A stretch of 64,000 nucleotides of DNA, taken from Volvox africanus (taxonomy: Eukaryota > Chlorophyta > Chlorophyceae > Chlamydomonadales > Volvocaceae). Under the pieces are notes generated by a model. The model was not told where the DNA came from. It ran no database searches and saw nothing but the letters and a program-made list of their open reading frames with translations. The stretch lies in assembly GCA_030268105.1 (NCBI GenBank), contig BSDZ01000004.1, forward strand, positions 4,819,001 through 4,883,000. Reading direction: 5' to 3'. Shown here piece by piece: positions 23,682 to 36,241 of the stretch (positions are counted from its first letter, which is position 1; every line of letters starts with the position of its first letter). The position numbers and the translations under genes were made by a program.

Positions 23682-26600
23682 CTCAGCTGCCTTTGACAGC
23701 GCCAGTGACTATCAGGCCGGGCAGAGCCGCCGACGCCATGCGCAGCAACACCAACCCAACCATCACGGACTCGATATGTCGCCCCGCGCCGACGCAGCTG
23801 CAGTACAGCGCCAGCAGCAGGCAGCTGCACCGCCGCAGCAGGTGCAGCAGGTGCAGCAGGTGCCCGATCACTTGGACTTGCTTGTTCAATTAGGGGCTGA
23901 CGGCCTCCCTGGAGGTGAAGGTGATGAGTTGTCGGACCCCCACAGCGCCCTAGAGGCCGCGGTGCTGTCGGGGCTGCTGTCCGATGGGGAGCCGTCCTCC
24001 TGGATCGATGCGCTCCACCTGCAGCCCCCGCCAGGCGCCAAGGTGCTCACGCAGGCGTGCGGCAGGTGGGGTGAGGAGAAAGGGGCTCGCTTTGCTCGGC
24101 GACTCTTTTTGTACAGACTACTACTAACTATGAAAAAGGCAAACCCGCTCGGCGACCTTAGGTTGAACATTTGAAGCGATGGTTCAAGATCGCAATCTTA
24201 CTTCTTTCTACAATCACAATCATCTAACCATCCATCATCCACCATCAACGCTTTTACGCATCGTATGCTGTTCATGCTGTTCCTTGGTTACACGCCTGGG
24301 TTCCTCCTCTCCTGTGGAAGATTTCGGGAAGATTGTGTTACAGTCATATGAAATTTCACGAGTGATTCGCAATCCCTCGTCCTCTACGTCACATATTTGC
24401 CCATTCACAAATCCCTGCAAACCTCGCCCCGGTGGTAATCCCATCCTTCGCATGGTACTCTGCGTACTGTATACTGTACACTGTGTACTGTGTCGTACTA
24501 CGTGTACGCGCCATCTCTAGGGTTTGGATCAGTCGCTGGGACCACATCCTCCGCCAGTGGATTCCAGAACGTGCGGGCGGCATAAGGCCCTCACAGTTGC
24601 CGCGCATCACGCAGCTCCGGCCGTCATGCGTGCACCGGGCCCCTCTGGGCTCCGGATCGGGCGCCGCAGCGGCTGCAGCAGCAGTAGCGCCCGGAGGAGG
24701 TAGATTTGTCGTCCCGGAGCTGGTGGGGGCTGCGGCCCCCGCGCCAGCCTTCACCAGCACCGGGGGCTCAGCCCCAGCCCGGGCTGGCGGCTGCGGCGCT
24801 GTGGTTCGCGTCACTGTATCCAATGGAGACGGCTCCACACCGCCTGCGTTCTCCGCCAGATGTAGAGGAAGGTACGGCGGGAACTGAGTATATGTATGTG
24901 TATATGAACTGGTATATATGAACTGGTGTATGTGTGTGGGAGGGGGCTGAAGCAGGGTTGAGGAGGGGGGGTGATTGTGGTGGAGCTGGTGAAGACATGT
25001 CGCAAGCGTACCTAGCCGTTGTGAACCTCGGGATCCAGCTATCAGATGTACTTCTGATTGCCTGATTGCCTGTATCGCCCTCCTGCCGCCGCTTCGAGCT
25101 GTGGCAGGTACTTACCCGTGATTGCGAGACGGGTGCGTACCACGCCCAGCGATGCGGGCGCCGCCGCCGCCGCCGTCACTGTTGGCGGTGGCTGTGAGTC
25201 GGATGACCTGGCCACGTTTGAGGTGGAGATGGAACCTGAAGCCCTGCCTCGCAATGGCTTGGTGGTGGTGGAGTGCAAAGTAGGGTGGGAAGGGGATCTG
25301 GTTGGGGCCTTGTGTATGTGTGTGTATGTGTATGTGTATGTAACGGGGAGTCTTGGGGTCCCGCTGCACAGCGCAGGGGCGGAGAGGGCCCCCTCGCTGT
25401 TTCCAGGTGCTTGAGCAAACATCATTGCGTCCCCACGTATCCGCATCCCTCCCGCATCCCTCCACGGCTGCGGCTCCCAAAGCTCCCGGTAATCCCGACC
25501 CAACGCGGGCCTTACGTTGGCTCTGGGGTTTGGCTCCGCGGTTTGCGAGTCCACATCACTCTCCACTCCTTACAACCCCCCACCGTCATGGATGGGGGTT
25601 TCGTTTCATTCGATTCCCCCTCCATCAACGCCCAACCCCAACCCCAACCCCAACCCAGGTAGGCAAGCTGTTGTCCAACTGGCGACCGTTGATCGTCACC
25701 GAGGACCCCCAGCTCGCACAGGAGCTCGAATTGCTGCCAGTGCGGTTGCCAGGTGCTCCGGAACCGTCCTCCAGCTCCCTAGATTCAGCTGCGACTGGGA
25801 CTACTGCCACTGCTCCTCCTAGTACAGCCTTTGACCAGTATGAATCGTCAAACATGTCATTCGCGGTATCCCAACCCCGCTTGACCGCCGACGGAGGCAG
25901 CGACGGCGCTGCTACTGCGACTGCGACTGCGACTGCTAGTGTAGCTGACACCGAGGGCGATGCATTCTGTTGGGATGAGCTTCACTCCGACCTGGGCCTG
26001 TGGCTGGACTACTTGGAGGTTCTGGGACTGTCTGCTACTGGCAGTAGCAGCAGTAGCAGCATCGCTGAGGGAATAGCGAGCGCAATAGAACCGGCTGCCG
26101 AAGGCCTGGCAGTAGCAGAGCCCGGAGCGGATGGTAACGATACAGGGCACAGGTGCGGCAAGAGTAGTGAAAACCGGGACCAGAACGGCAGTAAAGAGGC
26201 GGCGGCGGGGGCGGTGGATCGTGCGCCGGACTCCTTGGACATGGGCCCGGGTCTGGCGGCGCTGTACAGCACAGAGGGATATAGGGCCCACATGGCTGGC
26301 ATTGGCGTGTCCCTGCTGGAGTTCGCTGTGGATCAGGGATGGTGAGTTGCAGGGGTGGGGTGGGTTTGTTAGCGAAACAAGTTGGGACGAGCAAACAAAC
26401 GGAATTCACATAATCCGAAATTTCCACACCAGTGTTATCCAGTGCTTTGTTTGAGTTGCGAACCTCCTGTGTTGTTCAGAGGTGATAGGCATAACAGGCA
26501 AAACATCAGCAACCCAACGCCTTCGGAAGCTCGTCTCAGGAGTGTAAGAAGCGACTGTCGCAGCTGCCTACGCTCCACTGCGCGCACTTCTTTCGGGGAC

Positions 26601-29600
26601 CACCATTATCATGGGGCTCTTCAGCGTCCCCAAGCTGTGTATCCACTGCTTTTGAAGCCCAGTATCTCCCGACCATGCCTCATCTCTCGCGGCGCCCTTT
26701 TCTCCCGTTCTCTCCCTCTCTCTCCCTGTCTCTCCCTCTCACTCCCTCATACACACACATACCTGACGTCTTTCCCCTTTGTTGTCTCGTGCCGTTGTGC
26801 GCATCGTAAATCCCGACAGGGTCCATGTCACCGGCATGTTGGTGGATCAGATGCTGGCGGCGGGTATCACCTGGCCGGAGATCCTCCGCCGCTGCAGCGG
26901 CGGCCTGACGCTACTGCACCGCTCCGTACGATCCGGACGGGGGCCGATGGTGGACTTGGTGGTGAGGCTGGGTGAGCGCCAAGGCACCCCGTTCGATTGG
27001 CAGGTGAGTGTGCGTGTCAGTGCGTGTGTTTTCAGCGAGTATGGGGCGGAGGGAGGGGGGCCGTGATGTTACGAAAGGTGATAGGAGCATAGGAGTGGGG
27101 GTATGTGTGCGGGTCGGGGGTTATGGCGGGACGGGGTTTATCAAAGGAAGATGTCAATCCGAGGGCCAGAGCCCGGTCACAACATTTTCAGAAACATCAA
27201 GTGTTCTTACAACCATGCACGGCGTGTGCCGTACCGTAGGCTGTTTGCCTGCAGGACAACGGGAAGGAGGGGGAGATAGAGGCGGTCGCCGTCGTCGAGG
27301 AGCCGACAGCAGCAGAAGCAGCAGCATCAGGCGGAGGGGCAGGCGGGGTCACGCCGCTGCATTCGGCAGCCTCACTGCCGGACGGCGGCCAGCTGGCGGA
27401 GCGCATCCTCAGCGAGTACGAGGCCGCATGCGAGTTGTGGGCGTTAACGACGGATTCGCATGGGGTGAGACCCGCAGATTGCGCGCACGCCTTCGGGTCT
27501 GTGCACCTCGCGGAGAGGCAGCGGGCCAGGCCTGACGGCGGCAGCCCGGCGCCCGCGAAAGTGCCGCTGCTGCCGTCAGCAGTGTCGGAGCCAAGCAACG
27601 CCGGCGGAGCAAGCACCACCACCGCGACCAGCGGCGTTATGACGGGGCCGGGGCTGAATAAGGAGGTCGACGACAACGGCGGCGACGGCGGTGGCAGCGG
27701 CAAGGTTCGTAGTGCAGCAGTACGCTGCCACCGCGGCGGTATTCTTCGGTCGGGCCTGGCGGCGGTAGTGGCGGTGCTGCGTGGGTTGATGCAGGTGATG
27801 GCGGCGCCCTTTGTGGGGGATCCGCGCGAGGAGGCAGCGTACGTGAGGGCGGTCGGCAGTGATAACGTGCTGTGGTGCTGCGGCTACCTGGTCTATCAGG
27901 TACAGTTACACGACGGGTTGGATGTTGGCGGAGCCCTGCTGCCTCTCCCTGATCAATACCCGGGTTTACCTCCCCGCCTTTATTCTGGGTAGCTAGCACG
28001 TCCCTACGACACTGTACTGCAGTGCGGCTTGGGGCTTCTCGCATACCTCAATACAGCGATCCATCGTATCATTTTAAAAAACTATATCATGTCATATCAC
28101 ATCATCTATCATTCCACATTATATAACATATCATATCATAACACATCATATCATAATCTCAGTGTTATACGCATTCGATAGATAACAATACCATCGTTCG
28201 ATACATAACATATTTGTTGTCTGACGGCTAACCCTCACTCTCATCCAAGTTAACGCTCAGAACGCTAACCATACTTTTGAAGTAACATTTACTAAGTGAC
28301 ATCTTCCACTCTGATAGTGCCTCTCTCCCCATCACCTGCAGATCTGCGTTGTTTTGGCAGTAGCGGGCCGAATGGTGAAGGAGCTCCGGGCACATGAGAT
28401 GGCAGGCATGATGATGTTCTGCACACCGCACATTGTCTCCGCCGCGCTCCTATGTGTTAATTATGGCGCCTGGTTGCGCGCGCGTGAGGCGCTGTTCGCC
28501 ATCGTCACCGTCTCCCGCTCTCTCGCCAAGCTGTTTCCCGTGCTGGGCCTGCTGCCGTACCCCGCCTCGGCCAGCAACTACCTCTCCGGGGGAATGGTGC
28601 GTGCGGGTTCTGAGTGGGGTCGGTGGAGGTGGGGCCCACCGGTTAGTTCCCAGGTTGGCTGGGCCCTGGGTGCCAAGGGTGTATCGGTTTGGGACGGGGG
28701 AAGATATGTTTGCATAATGTCGTATGACTCACTATCATCATGTGGTTTTGTGCAGTTACCCGGGGGCACTAGTGAGTTCCCTTCCCTCTTGCTGCTGCTG
28801 CTGCTGCTCCTGCTGCTGGTGATTGGTGAGAGTAGTAAGAATCTCGAAAACGGGGTGGGGCCGTTTCGTGCAAGGATGAGTGAGCAAGTTAACCAAGTGG
28901 TCGAGAAGGAGAACAAATTTGGAAGACCGCGGAGCGGTCCGTCTGGATTGGCTTCAGACTGCAAAATGAATGGCGAACGGAAAAGCTCAGGTTTAATCAG
29001 CCAAATCTAGCAGTAAAGAACAATAAACCGGCGGAGCATAGTGGCGTGGATTTAAACATATGCGCGACGTAAAGAAACACACGGCGCTGATCCATCAAAG
29101 CCGCGTCCGCCTTGTCTTACACGGTGCCGCGAGTGAACCGAAGTGTTAGTGCGTGACCAACATACTAGCTTGTGAAGGAAGTTGTGCAATCTTACGTGCG
29201 GACTCGGCGCCGGGGCTCATAGTTGGTGATGCGTTTCCGAGCGCGTGACAAATTGGTACCACAGACGATCTGGGTCGGTCCTAAACTGCTAGAAAATTTA
29301 CAATTGGTGGTCATAAAATTTCAAGATTGCCCGAATGCCCCAATTAAAGCACTAAAGAGCAACAATAAGCTGGGCTGAGGCGCAGCGGTGTCAGGTATTG
29401 ATGCGGCTCTTTTGGGTGCTCTCACGGTATCGCGTGTAAGGAGGAGGCGGTATCACATCACTAAGCATCACTGGTTTTGTCTGAGTGAAAAAAATGCCTC
29501 GAGAGCTTTCAAAGATTTGTCCTGCAGAGGCTTCCTGGAAACCTGAGGCGGGGTAAAGACTTAAGTGGGGACCAGGTGGTGGCGCTCCCAGTCGGTGGGG

Positions 29601-30749
29601 TAACTGATGGCGTCGTAAAGTTGTTTTCAGCAGTACCTACGGATTTACTCATCGGATTTACCAACGGATTAACTCGGGAGTGATCTGCGAGTAAATCCGT
29701 TAGTGGCTTGGATAGTGGCGGGCGGTAGCGTGGTAACTTGATCCGAGAGGAAATTATAGGCGTACTTTTCGTGGTCCAAGGCTGTGGAGTCCGAACTCGG
29801 CATGCAAGATTTTTTATTTTGGGAACCTTTCCTATTTAATCGAAGCCTGCATGTACGGGAGATTGAGTTTCGGAGGATGTTTTTGGCGCGGACCTGAGAG
29901 GTATTTTTACGGACTTATCTTTTATATATTGATATAAAGTTTTTCTGACGATAAATGGAAAATCTATTCTGGAGGGACTAAAACCATTTTTGGGGCAAGG
30001 GATTTGTTTGCATGGATGCACGATTTGCGGAAAGTTCAAGAAGCGAGCATCATCTTGACACCATATTGTTGCAAGTTTTCAGAAATTTAAGCACGAGTGG
30101 TGAGCGATTGCCCCTGCTGCTGATGCTGCATGAGGTCCTCCGGAACCCTCAGCCCACAGCCCCACGTGGTTCCTCCGCGTATATTCGCTCCACAATACGG
30201 GGTTCTCCCTCCCTCCCTCCCTCAGACACGCAGCGATGCCACCAGCGTGATTACCCCGAGCCTACTGCACATACTTAAAACACACACACCCTACACTCCC
30301 AACTTCATTTCCTGTGATCAATTCCCTGCCAACCCCAGGACGTGCTCCTGGAGGGCGTCGTCCCCGCGTTCTTCGAGCGCATGCGGGCGCCGTTTGTGTT
30401 GCCGCTGCGCGCTTTGGAGGGCCTGGCAACCGGCCTGCTGTACCGCAGCCACCACGTGGAGCTGCACCTGGCGCCCGCGGGTGTTTCCGATATGGCTTAC
30501 GCCCTCGCATGGACGTTGGGTTGTGGCGCTATCACGGTGGCGCTGGATGTTGGCTGCCGGCGGCGGCTTGCCTCTGCCTTGGGGTCGTACAGTGCAGGCA
30601 GCCAGGCAGCTGAAAGCCCCACCCGCTCCGTGTGGGATTCGTCCCTCCGCCCGGTGGAGAGGGGGCCGGGTCCGAAGGGTGTGGCGGTGGTGTCAGTGCC
30701 GGCAGAGGGGGGGTTAGATGGCAACCTGATGAGGAAGAAGGTCGTTTGA
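20266..30749 (+). CDS. SPL/CRR1-like ankyrin membrane protein lacking the SBP domain
   Basis: Eleven exons: 20266-20943, 21407-22522, 23066-23237, 23687-24065, 24521-24871, 25108-25279, 25659-26341, 26820-27003, 27255-27899, 28342-28596 and 30339-30749, in phase, about 1681 residues. Residues 1-300 hold several hydrophobic helices, followed by a Ser/Gly/Ala-rich linker. From about residue 600 the protein follows the C-terminal half of plant SPL1/SPL12 and algal CRR1: HMKLPWAEPDQLP, then AVRAGCIELIFDL (compare IRPGC.IL in SPL), CRGRYLPV, LIVTEDPQLAQELELL, LLEFAVDQGW, LLHRSVRSGRGPMVDL (about 1215) and an ankyrin unit GVTPLHSAAS (about 1276) ending GSVHLAERQR. Five further hydrophobic helices follow. 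The Cys/His SBP DNA-binding domain of SPL proteins is absent. I infer a membrane protein; its function is unknown. The start and the exact 3' end are the least certain parts. Confidence 0.82.
23641..23682. repeat. (GCCT)n tract forming a 3' splice-site pyrimidine tract
   Basis: About ten GCCT copies lie directly before the CTCAG acceptor (AG at 23685-23686) of exon 4 of the SPL-like gene, so the microsatellite itself serves as the polypyrimidine tract. Confidence 0.9.
28085..28190. repeat. AT-rich CATATCA-type repeats in an intron
   Basis: Degenerate tandem ATATCAT/CATATCA units lie in intron 9 (27900-28341) of the SPL-like gene. Confidence 0.7.
29639..29700. repeat. 12-base perfect inverted repeat within an intron
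   Basis: ACGGATTTACTC (29639-29650) and its exact reverse complement (29689-29700) flank a 38-base spacer that contains further CGGATTTA/CGGATTAA copies. It lies in the 1.7 kb intron 10 (28597-30338) of the SPL-like gene. No coding capacity was seen in that intron. Confidence 0.85.
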
Positions 30750-30752
30750 CCA

Positions 30753-30893
30753 CGGGGAGGAGGAGGAGGACTGGACTGCGGAAGAGGAGGAAGGAGAGGG
30801 GGGAAGGAGGAGGAGGGGAAAAAGGAGGGAGAGGAGGAGGAGGGGAAGGAGGGAGGGGAGAAGGAGGGGAAGGAGGAGGGGGATATACGCATG
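30753..30893. repeat. GGA-rich polypurine tract
   Basis: An almost pure purine stretch (GGA/GAGG units) begins just after the proposed stop of the SPL-like gene at 30749. It reads as polyproline/serine in reverse and is not coding. Confidence 0.9.
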
Positions 30894-31792
30894 GATGGCA
30901 TTCCTCCTGAACTGGAAGGTGGCAAATAACCACTCGAACGTACCTGATAATGTCGTAAAGCTGAAGCGGGGAGGCCCAAAACGCGGTGAGGTGAACAATG
31001 CGTAAAGAGAAGGAACGGAAGAAGGTACGACAACCCAAGCAGATGGGAGGAATGCAAAAGCGGAGGGCGGAGGGAACTGAAGAGGGCTTATTATACGAGC
31101 TCTGGCGGTGGGATCAAATTCCAAGGTAGCATGGCAATAACGAGGCTGAGGCTTTGGGGGCTTCGAGGCCTCCTCTGATGCGCCACTGCGTGAGTGAGTT
31201 ACTGGATGGCGGGGGGCAGTCGGGTCGCTTTTGTGCGTGAAAGGCGTCAGGTTCTTACCAATCAGGATGTGTGAGTGTGTGTGTGTCTGTATGTATGTAT
31301 GTGTGTGTGCGCGCGCGCATGCTCGTGTAGGACTTGGCTTTCTTGTTTCGTTCAGCACTTAATTAAGGATTGGTATCTCATGTTGCTCGGCTCTGCTTCT
31401 ACATCAGTCATTACCTTAGATCAGTTTATGCTTGTGTGTTTGTGTCTATATGCTCAATGCAGGTTTTCTGCATCCATAAAAAGTGCAAAATTGTTATTGT
31501 ATGGGCACATCAAAAGCATATGGTAGTTCTGCACGCTGGAAGTTTGGAGAAGGTAACTAACGGAGGTGGCGGGAGTGGGGGCCGGCGGGGGTTGGGGTCT
31601 TTTTCCCGGATGCACTCTGTCACATGATGCTGCTTCCTGGCGCAGCGTGGTTGTGGTTGGGTAATACCTGTGTGTGTGGGTGGGTGGGTGGGTGTGGGTG
31701 TGTTGAGGCGGGAGCGGCTGATGGCTGTTGCGGATCCCGCGAGGAAATACCGGAGAGGATGACGGCGACGACGACGATGATGCGATGGTAAC

Positions 31793-31796
<4 letters not shown>

Positions 31797-31859
<63 letters not shown>
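31797..31859. repeat. (GAT)n trinucleotide microsatellite
   Basis: About 20 uninterrupted ATG/GAT triplets are bounded by GGTAACGATGAT on both sides, suggesting expansion from a shorter repeated seed. Confidence 0.97.
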
Positions 31860-33190
31860 GTAACGATGATAAGGAGAAGTGGGAATTCGTGTTGTTGACG
31901 TCGCGGAGGGGCGGAGGGGCCTCTAAAAATAAGGTGATCTTCCCAACTACCAAGTACCAGCCTCGATGGCCACATTGGACACGGCGTGTTGGATGCGTGG
32001 ACTGGAAGTTGGCTCCCCAGGGAGCTATGTTGTTGGTTTCACTAGGTGGTTATGTTCACCCGTCCATAAACCGCGGACCTGCGTGGGGCTCTGCTTCTGT
32101 TCTTTGCGGGGCCCCGTCCTGAGGGGTTGGACCACCTGGGCTCATGGCCGGTGGGGTGTGGGGTGAACATGGCACATACCAGGGACACTAAAGGTATGAA
32201 GGCACTCTTGTCCTTTGCCTTTCGAGGGGTGCAAAGATGCTGGTGTAGCGGCGAAGCGCACCGTTCCCGGAGTGAGCTGGAGAACGCCCCAATTCGCGTC
32301 ATGTGCATGTGTATGTGTATGTGTGTGTGTTTCCTACTCGTAAGTATCCCCCGCATCAACAGAGAGAAGAAAAAACTGCACATACACACACGCTTACATA
32401 CACAGAGAAGGGGGCAACCCTATCTGCACCAGTGAGTACGACAGTTAAAAGGACTCCGTGCTTCACACTGACATCCATCTGGCTGTGGGTCCGCCGCTGT
32501 GGATATCAGCACGCGGAGGGGAAAGAGCACCCTCGGCTTACCCTCGGCTGCGGCTATGCACACAAGGCGCAGAGGTTCCCTGTCCACGCAGCGGTGTCAG
32601 CCGGCGTTGTGGGGCGGCATTGCCCATGCCGCTATGTGCCGCGTGGAGGGAGGCGAGATGCCCTCAGGCCCTGGGACGACCGGCTCCAGCGGCGGCGGGC
32701 CCCCTCACCCCTCACCCATTCAAAAGGTGCCAAGTTGCTGAGCTCCTGCATCCTTGCGATCATCGTGAGTCATCACCTGCATATGTGTGTGTGTATTGGA
32801 GCTCGCGGGAAATGCTTGGCCGTTGTTTAACAACGGTCGGGAAGTGTCCGAACTCCAGGTTGACCTGCGGTGAACCGGCTTGAAGATTGATCAGCTGCAG
32901 AAAATAGTTCGCAGCAGTCGGTTGAGTACGTGGAGCAGCAGCAACAGCAGTAGTAGGAGGAGAAATGGACTTCATAAGAAGGCAATGAACTAAATCGGCT
33001 CATCCTGGAACTCGGCTAAAAGGGCAACGCGGCAAATGCCTCCCACTGACCGCCCTTAAGCCCAGAACAGTGTGCGGTTGCGGTCGGTAGGCCCAGGGTC
33101 GTGCGGAAGGACATCTTCATGTCCTGTCGCATTGAGCAACCCGGTTGAGGTGGGCGGGCGAAGGCGAAACGAAAGGAAGGCAGTGAGATG

Positions 33191-33300
33191 TTGGTGGTGG
33201 TGGTGGTGGTGGCGGTGGCGGTGGTGGTGACGGTGGCGGTGGCGGTGGTGGCGGTGGTGGTGACGGTGACGGTGACGGTGACGGTGGTGGTGGTGGTGAT
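33191..33300. repeat. (GGT/GGC)n imperfect trinucleotide repeat
   Basis: Tandem GGT, GGC and GAC triplets with internal GGTGAC hexamer blocks. It is non-coding as far as I can tell. Confidence 0.95.
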
Positions 33301-33918
33301 AATGATGTCACAAAAGCAATTTTGAGGCAAGAGGATGGAGGCTGTGACCCCGGCGTAGTGCGCAGGGGCAATCAGCGGTGTGTATTTGCCGCCGGTGGGC
33401 TTTGCCGCGTGCTAGCAAGGCATGTTTGTCCGCTCGCCCGGCGCCAATCCCATACGCCGCGAATCTTTCCTGCCCTCCTGCGCATGTTCGGTACAATGCA
33501 GTTCAGTTCAGTACACTACAGTCAGTACAGTCAGTACAGGTGAATACGGTGCAGGTCATCATAGTACGATTTCGTGTCGTGTTGTGTTGCGTTGTGTTTC
33601 ACAGCTGACCCGGGGGGACCTTGCGACATTGTGGAGTGCGCAAAAGGGGGGAGGCGCTTATGAAGGCCGGACGCCGGTGTGTGTGTGTGTGCGCGCGCTT
33701 ATGTTCATTTGGATCCAGCCTCTTTCCTGAAGTTCCTGAAGTTACCCGGCAGCTCTGCGAAATGGAGTGTGGAAAGGTCATAATATAATGCCATGAGCAC
33801 AAGGGAACCTCGACATGGACGAGGATGTGGATTGGGAGGAAGGCCCAGAGGGCTGGGGTCGGTGGCTGTCGCGACCGGACCGCAGACAACTGAAAAAGGC
33901 TATTGTTCTTTCCTCCTG

Positions 33919-33962
33919 CACCCTCCCTCCCTCCCTCCCTCCCTCCCTCCCTCCCTCCCTCT
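33919..33962. repeat. (CCCT)n tetranucleotide microsatellite
   Basis: About ten CCCT copies in the long intergenic stretch. Confidence 0.95.
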
Positions 33963-36241
33963 CCCCCTCCGTCCCTCCTCTCCTACCTACCTGTTTCGTC
34001 CCTTCAAGCCGGCCTTTTTCGATGCGCAAAGGATGCACCGGTCTGCATGATAACCCAAGCACAGGCCGCGACCGTCCCCAAGGCTGGCGTCCCCGAGAGA
34101 GTTCCTGTGCCCCATGGCTCCGATGTACATATGCCATACCCCCAGACCCCTCCTGTTCTGTCCGTACTTTATGTCGCCTGAAGCGTCTTCGAGTGGAGAC
34201 GAGTGCGAGTGTTGATTGATTGAGGGGGAGGTTGGAATCCGCACTGAGCCCTCTGCCCTCTGACGCAACCCCATGCGGGCCACGTCGGGGCCAAAATGCG
34301 GACGGCTCACCTGACGGTCCGACACTCTGCGCGTTCTGCACAGCAGCTGGGGCGGCGACTTCCGCCTCAGGAAGTGTCAGTGCGCATACAGCCGGTCTGT
34401 TTTGCTCTCTACGCAACTCCCATAGGTGGTCGTAAACGACAGCGTTGAGGGATGGTCCTGATACGATGCTGGTACAATGAAAAGGAGCGACTGCCACCTC
34501 GAACCCCTCGCTCGACCTTTTTCTTTGGTTCTGTAAGATTTTTGTGGAGTGGGAAAGATTGCTGGTTTAATAACGGTGTATTTTCTATCGCTGGTGTGGG
34601 CACCGTTACCGGTGGCCACAGCGGGTTGCAGGTGCACGTGCGGGTGCGGGTGTGAGGGGTGTGTGTGTTGCTGCCCCTCTGTGCCTCTCGATGTAGATAG
34701 TCTGAGACTGGTAGGGGTTTCATGGTGGAGCTCGGGGGTCCACATTTGCTTTTCGCCGATTGTGTGTAACAAGTAAACAAGTCGTTAATGTATCTATCAA
34801 TTTGTGCTTAAAAAAGCATATGCGTAGAAAGAAAGCGAAACCTATACTCCACCTTCCGTTGCCTAAAGCCATGGCAGCCGGGGTTGGCCGGCAGGGGAAT
34901 GCTGATCGAGGATGATCGCGGCCTGTGGTGTGCAAATGGCACCTTTGTCGCATATGATGTGTGTTAGGGGCCTTAGGCTTTGGGGGTCTCAACGCCACAA
35001 TTGTGGTGCATTCACATTCAAGCGACGCTGGGGCGTCGAGATAACTATGCGTGTATGCCACATCCCTCCCATCCGCCGCGATGTAAAGAAGCAATGGGTT
35101 GTGTTTGGAGGCGGCATCTCTGCTTGGGCGCATGCCGGTAAAGTATGAGGCCGTCCTCCGCGAGTACGTTGCGCGGGTTGCGCGGGTTGATGCACGATCT
35201 CGTTGCACGGAGGCGAACGGGGTTATAATGCAAGGTAGAGGGTGCCCGGATTTCCATCTAGTGAGGGAGGAGAATAGAGAATAGAAATTCGAGTGAGAGT
35301 AGTAGTAGTAGCAATAGTAGTAGTAATAGATGGGAACTCCGGATACGAAATCTTATTCCGGGGAAAAGACGTCCAAGCCCCCTGCCTGGTGATCTTCGTC
35401 AGGTTAGCAAGTCAAACCCAAAGAACGCGAAAGTTTCCTTAAGGCCTGGGCTTCTTGGCCATCTCCTGTGCGCACAAGCATTTTTCACAATCCAAACGCC
35501 TTGTAACTTAAATTACGAATCAATTGTGGGGCTTAGAGTATCCACAGACACAGGGCTACAGCCTGCAGGTGTGAGGACTCACGACACAAGTTTAAGGCAT
35601 CACCAGCTCGTAGAAGGCGAATAAATTGTTTAACAGCCTGGGATGAAGGACTCGAAATGTCGAGAATAAATGACATCTTGAAGCTCGTGAACATATTGGG
35701 ACTTGGCAGGGATATTCCGCGAAACCGCCTTCTTGTTGCCGTCGTGTGACCGTTGGCCCGATCAATTTGGATAGTAATGTTTACACTGCACCCGAACGTT
35801 AACACATTTTCATGACCTAATTATCAAGTACCATTCACATGCAAAAATAATGCAACATATATGCATGGCGTTTGGTCTTTCGTGAACTCATGGACGGGTT
35901 GTTTGAACCGCCGTACCCGTACTTGCAAAGGAAACGATCATGTCGAACTTGCGTTGCAAATCGAATACAGATAGCTCAAACTCGGAATCTGCGCAATCTG
36001 AGACCACTTATCTCTCTTCGTGCTGTAAAGGCCGCGGTGGACTTCTCAGCGAAGTGATGCTATGTTTGTGTGTTAGAACTTAATTGGCTGGAGTTCACCT
36101 TGCCAAGTAATCGCCCCACCTTCCAAGAAGTAACTTTACACCATTATTAAAAAGTGACAGACTTTACCTTCCTTGGAACACCACGGCCGGGCCGTTGTAA
36201 TTAAACGCCCGGCCCGTTATCCATCAAGTCGCCGATTTCAC

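Larger units (their letters stand above)
30750..36241. other. Long intergenic stretch with satellites, about 5.5 kb
   Basis: No gene can be supported. It contains a GGA-rich polypurine block (30753-30893), a (GAT)n array, a (GGT/GGC)n array and a (CCCT)n array. Frames at 32303-32830 (+), 33778-34497 (-) and 34220-34435 (+) are open but overlap one another on opposite strands, contain no domain I know and lack convincing splice partners. A short segment at 33815-33901 (MDEDVDWEEGPEGWGRWLS) looks somewhat protein-like, but I could not extend it. Confidence 0.5.

Noticed and set aside
33778..34497. 239-codon open frame on the - strand
   Set aside because: It contains a translated (CCCT)n repeat, overlaps other open frames on the + strand and shows no domain or splice support.
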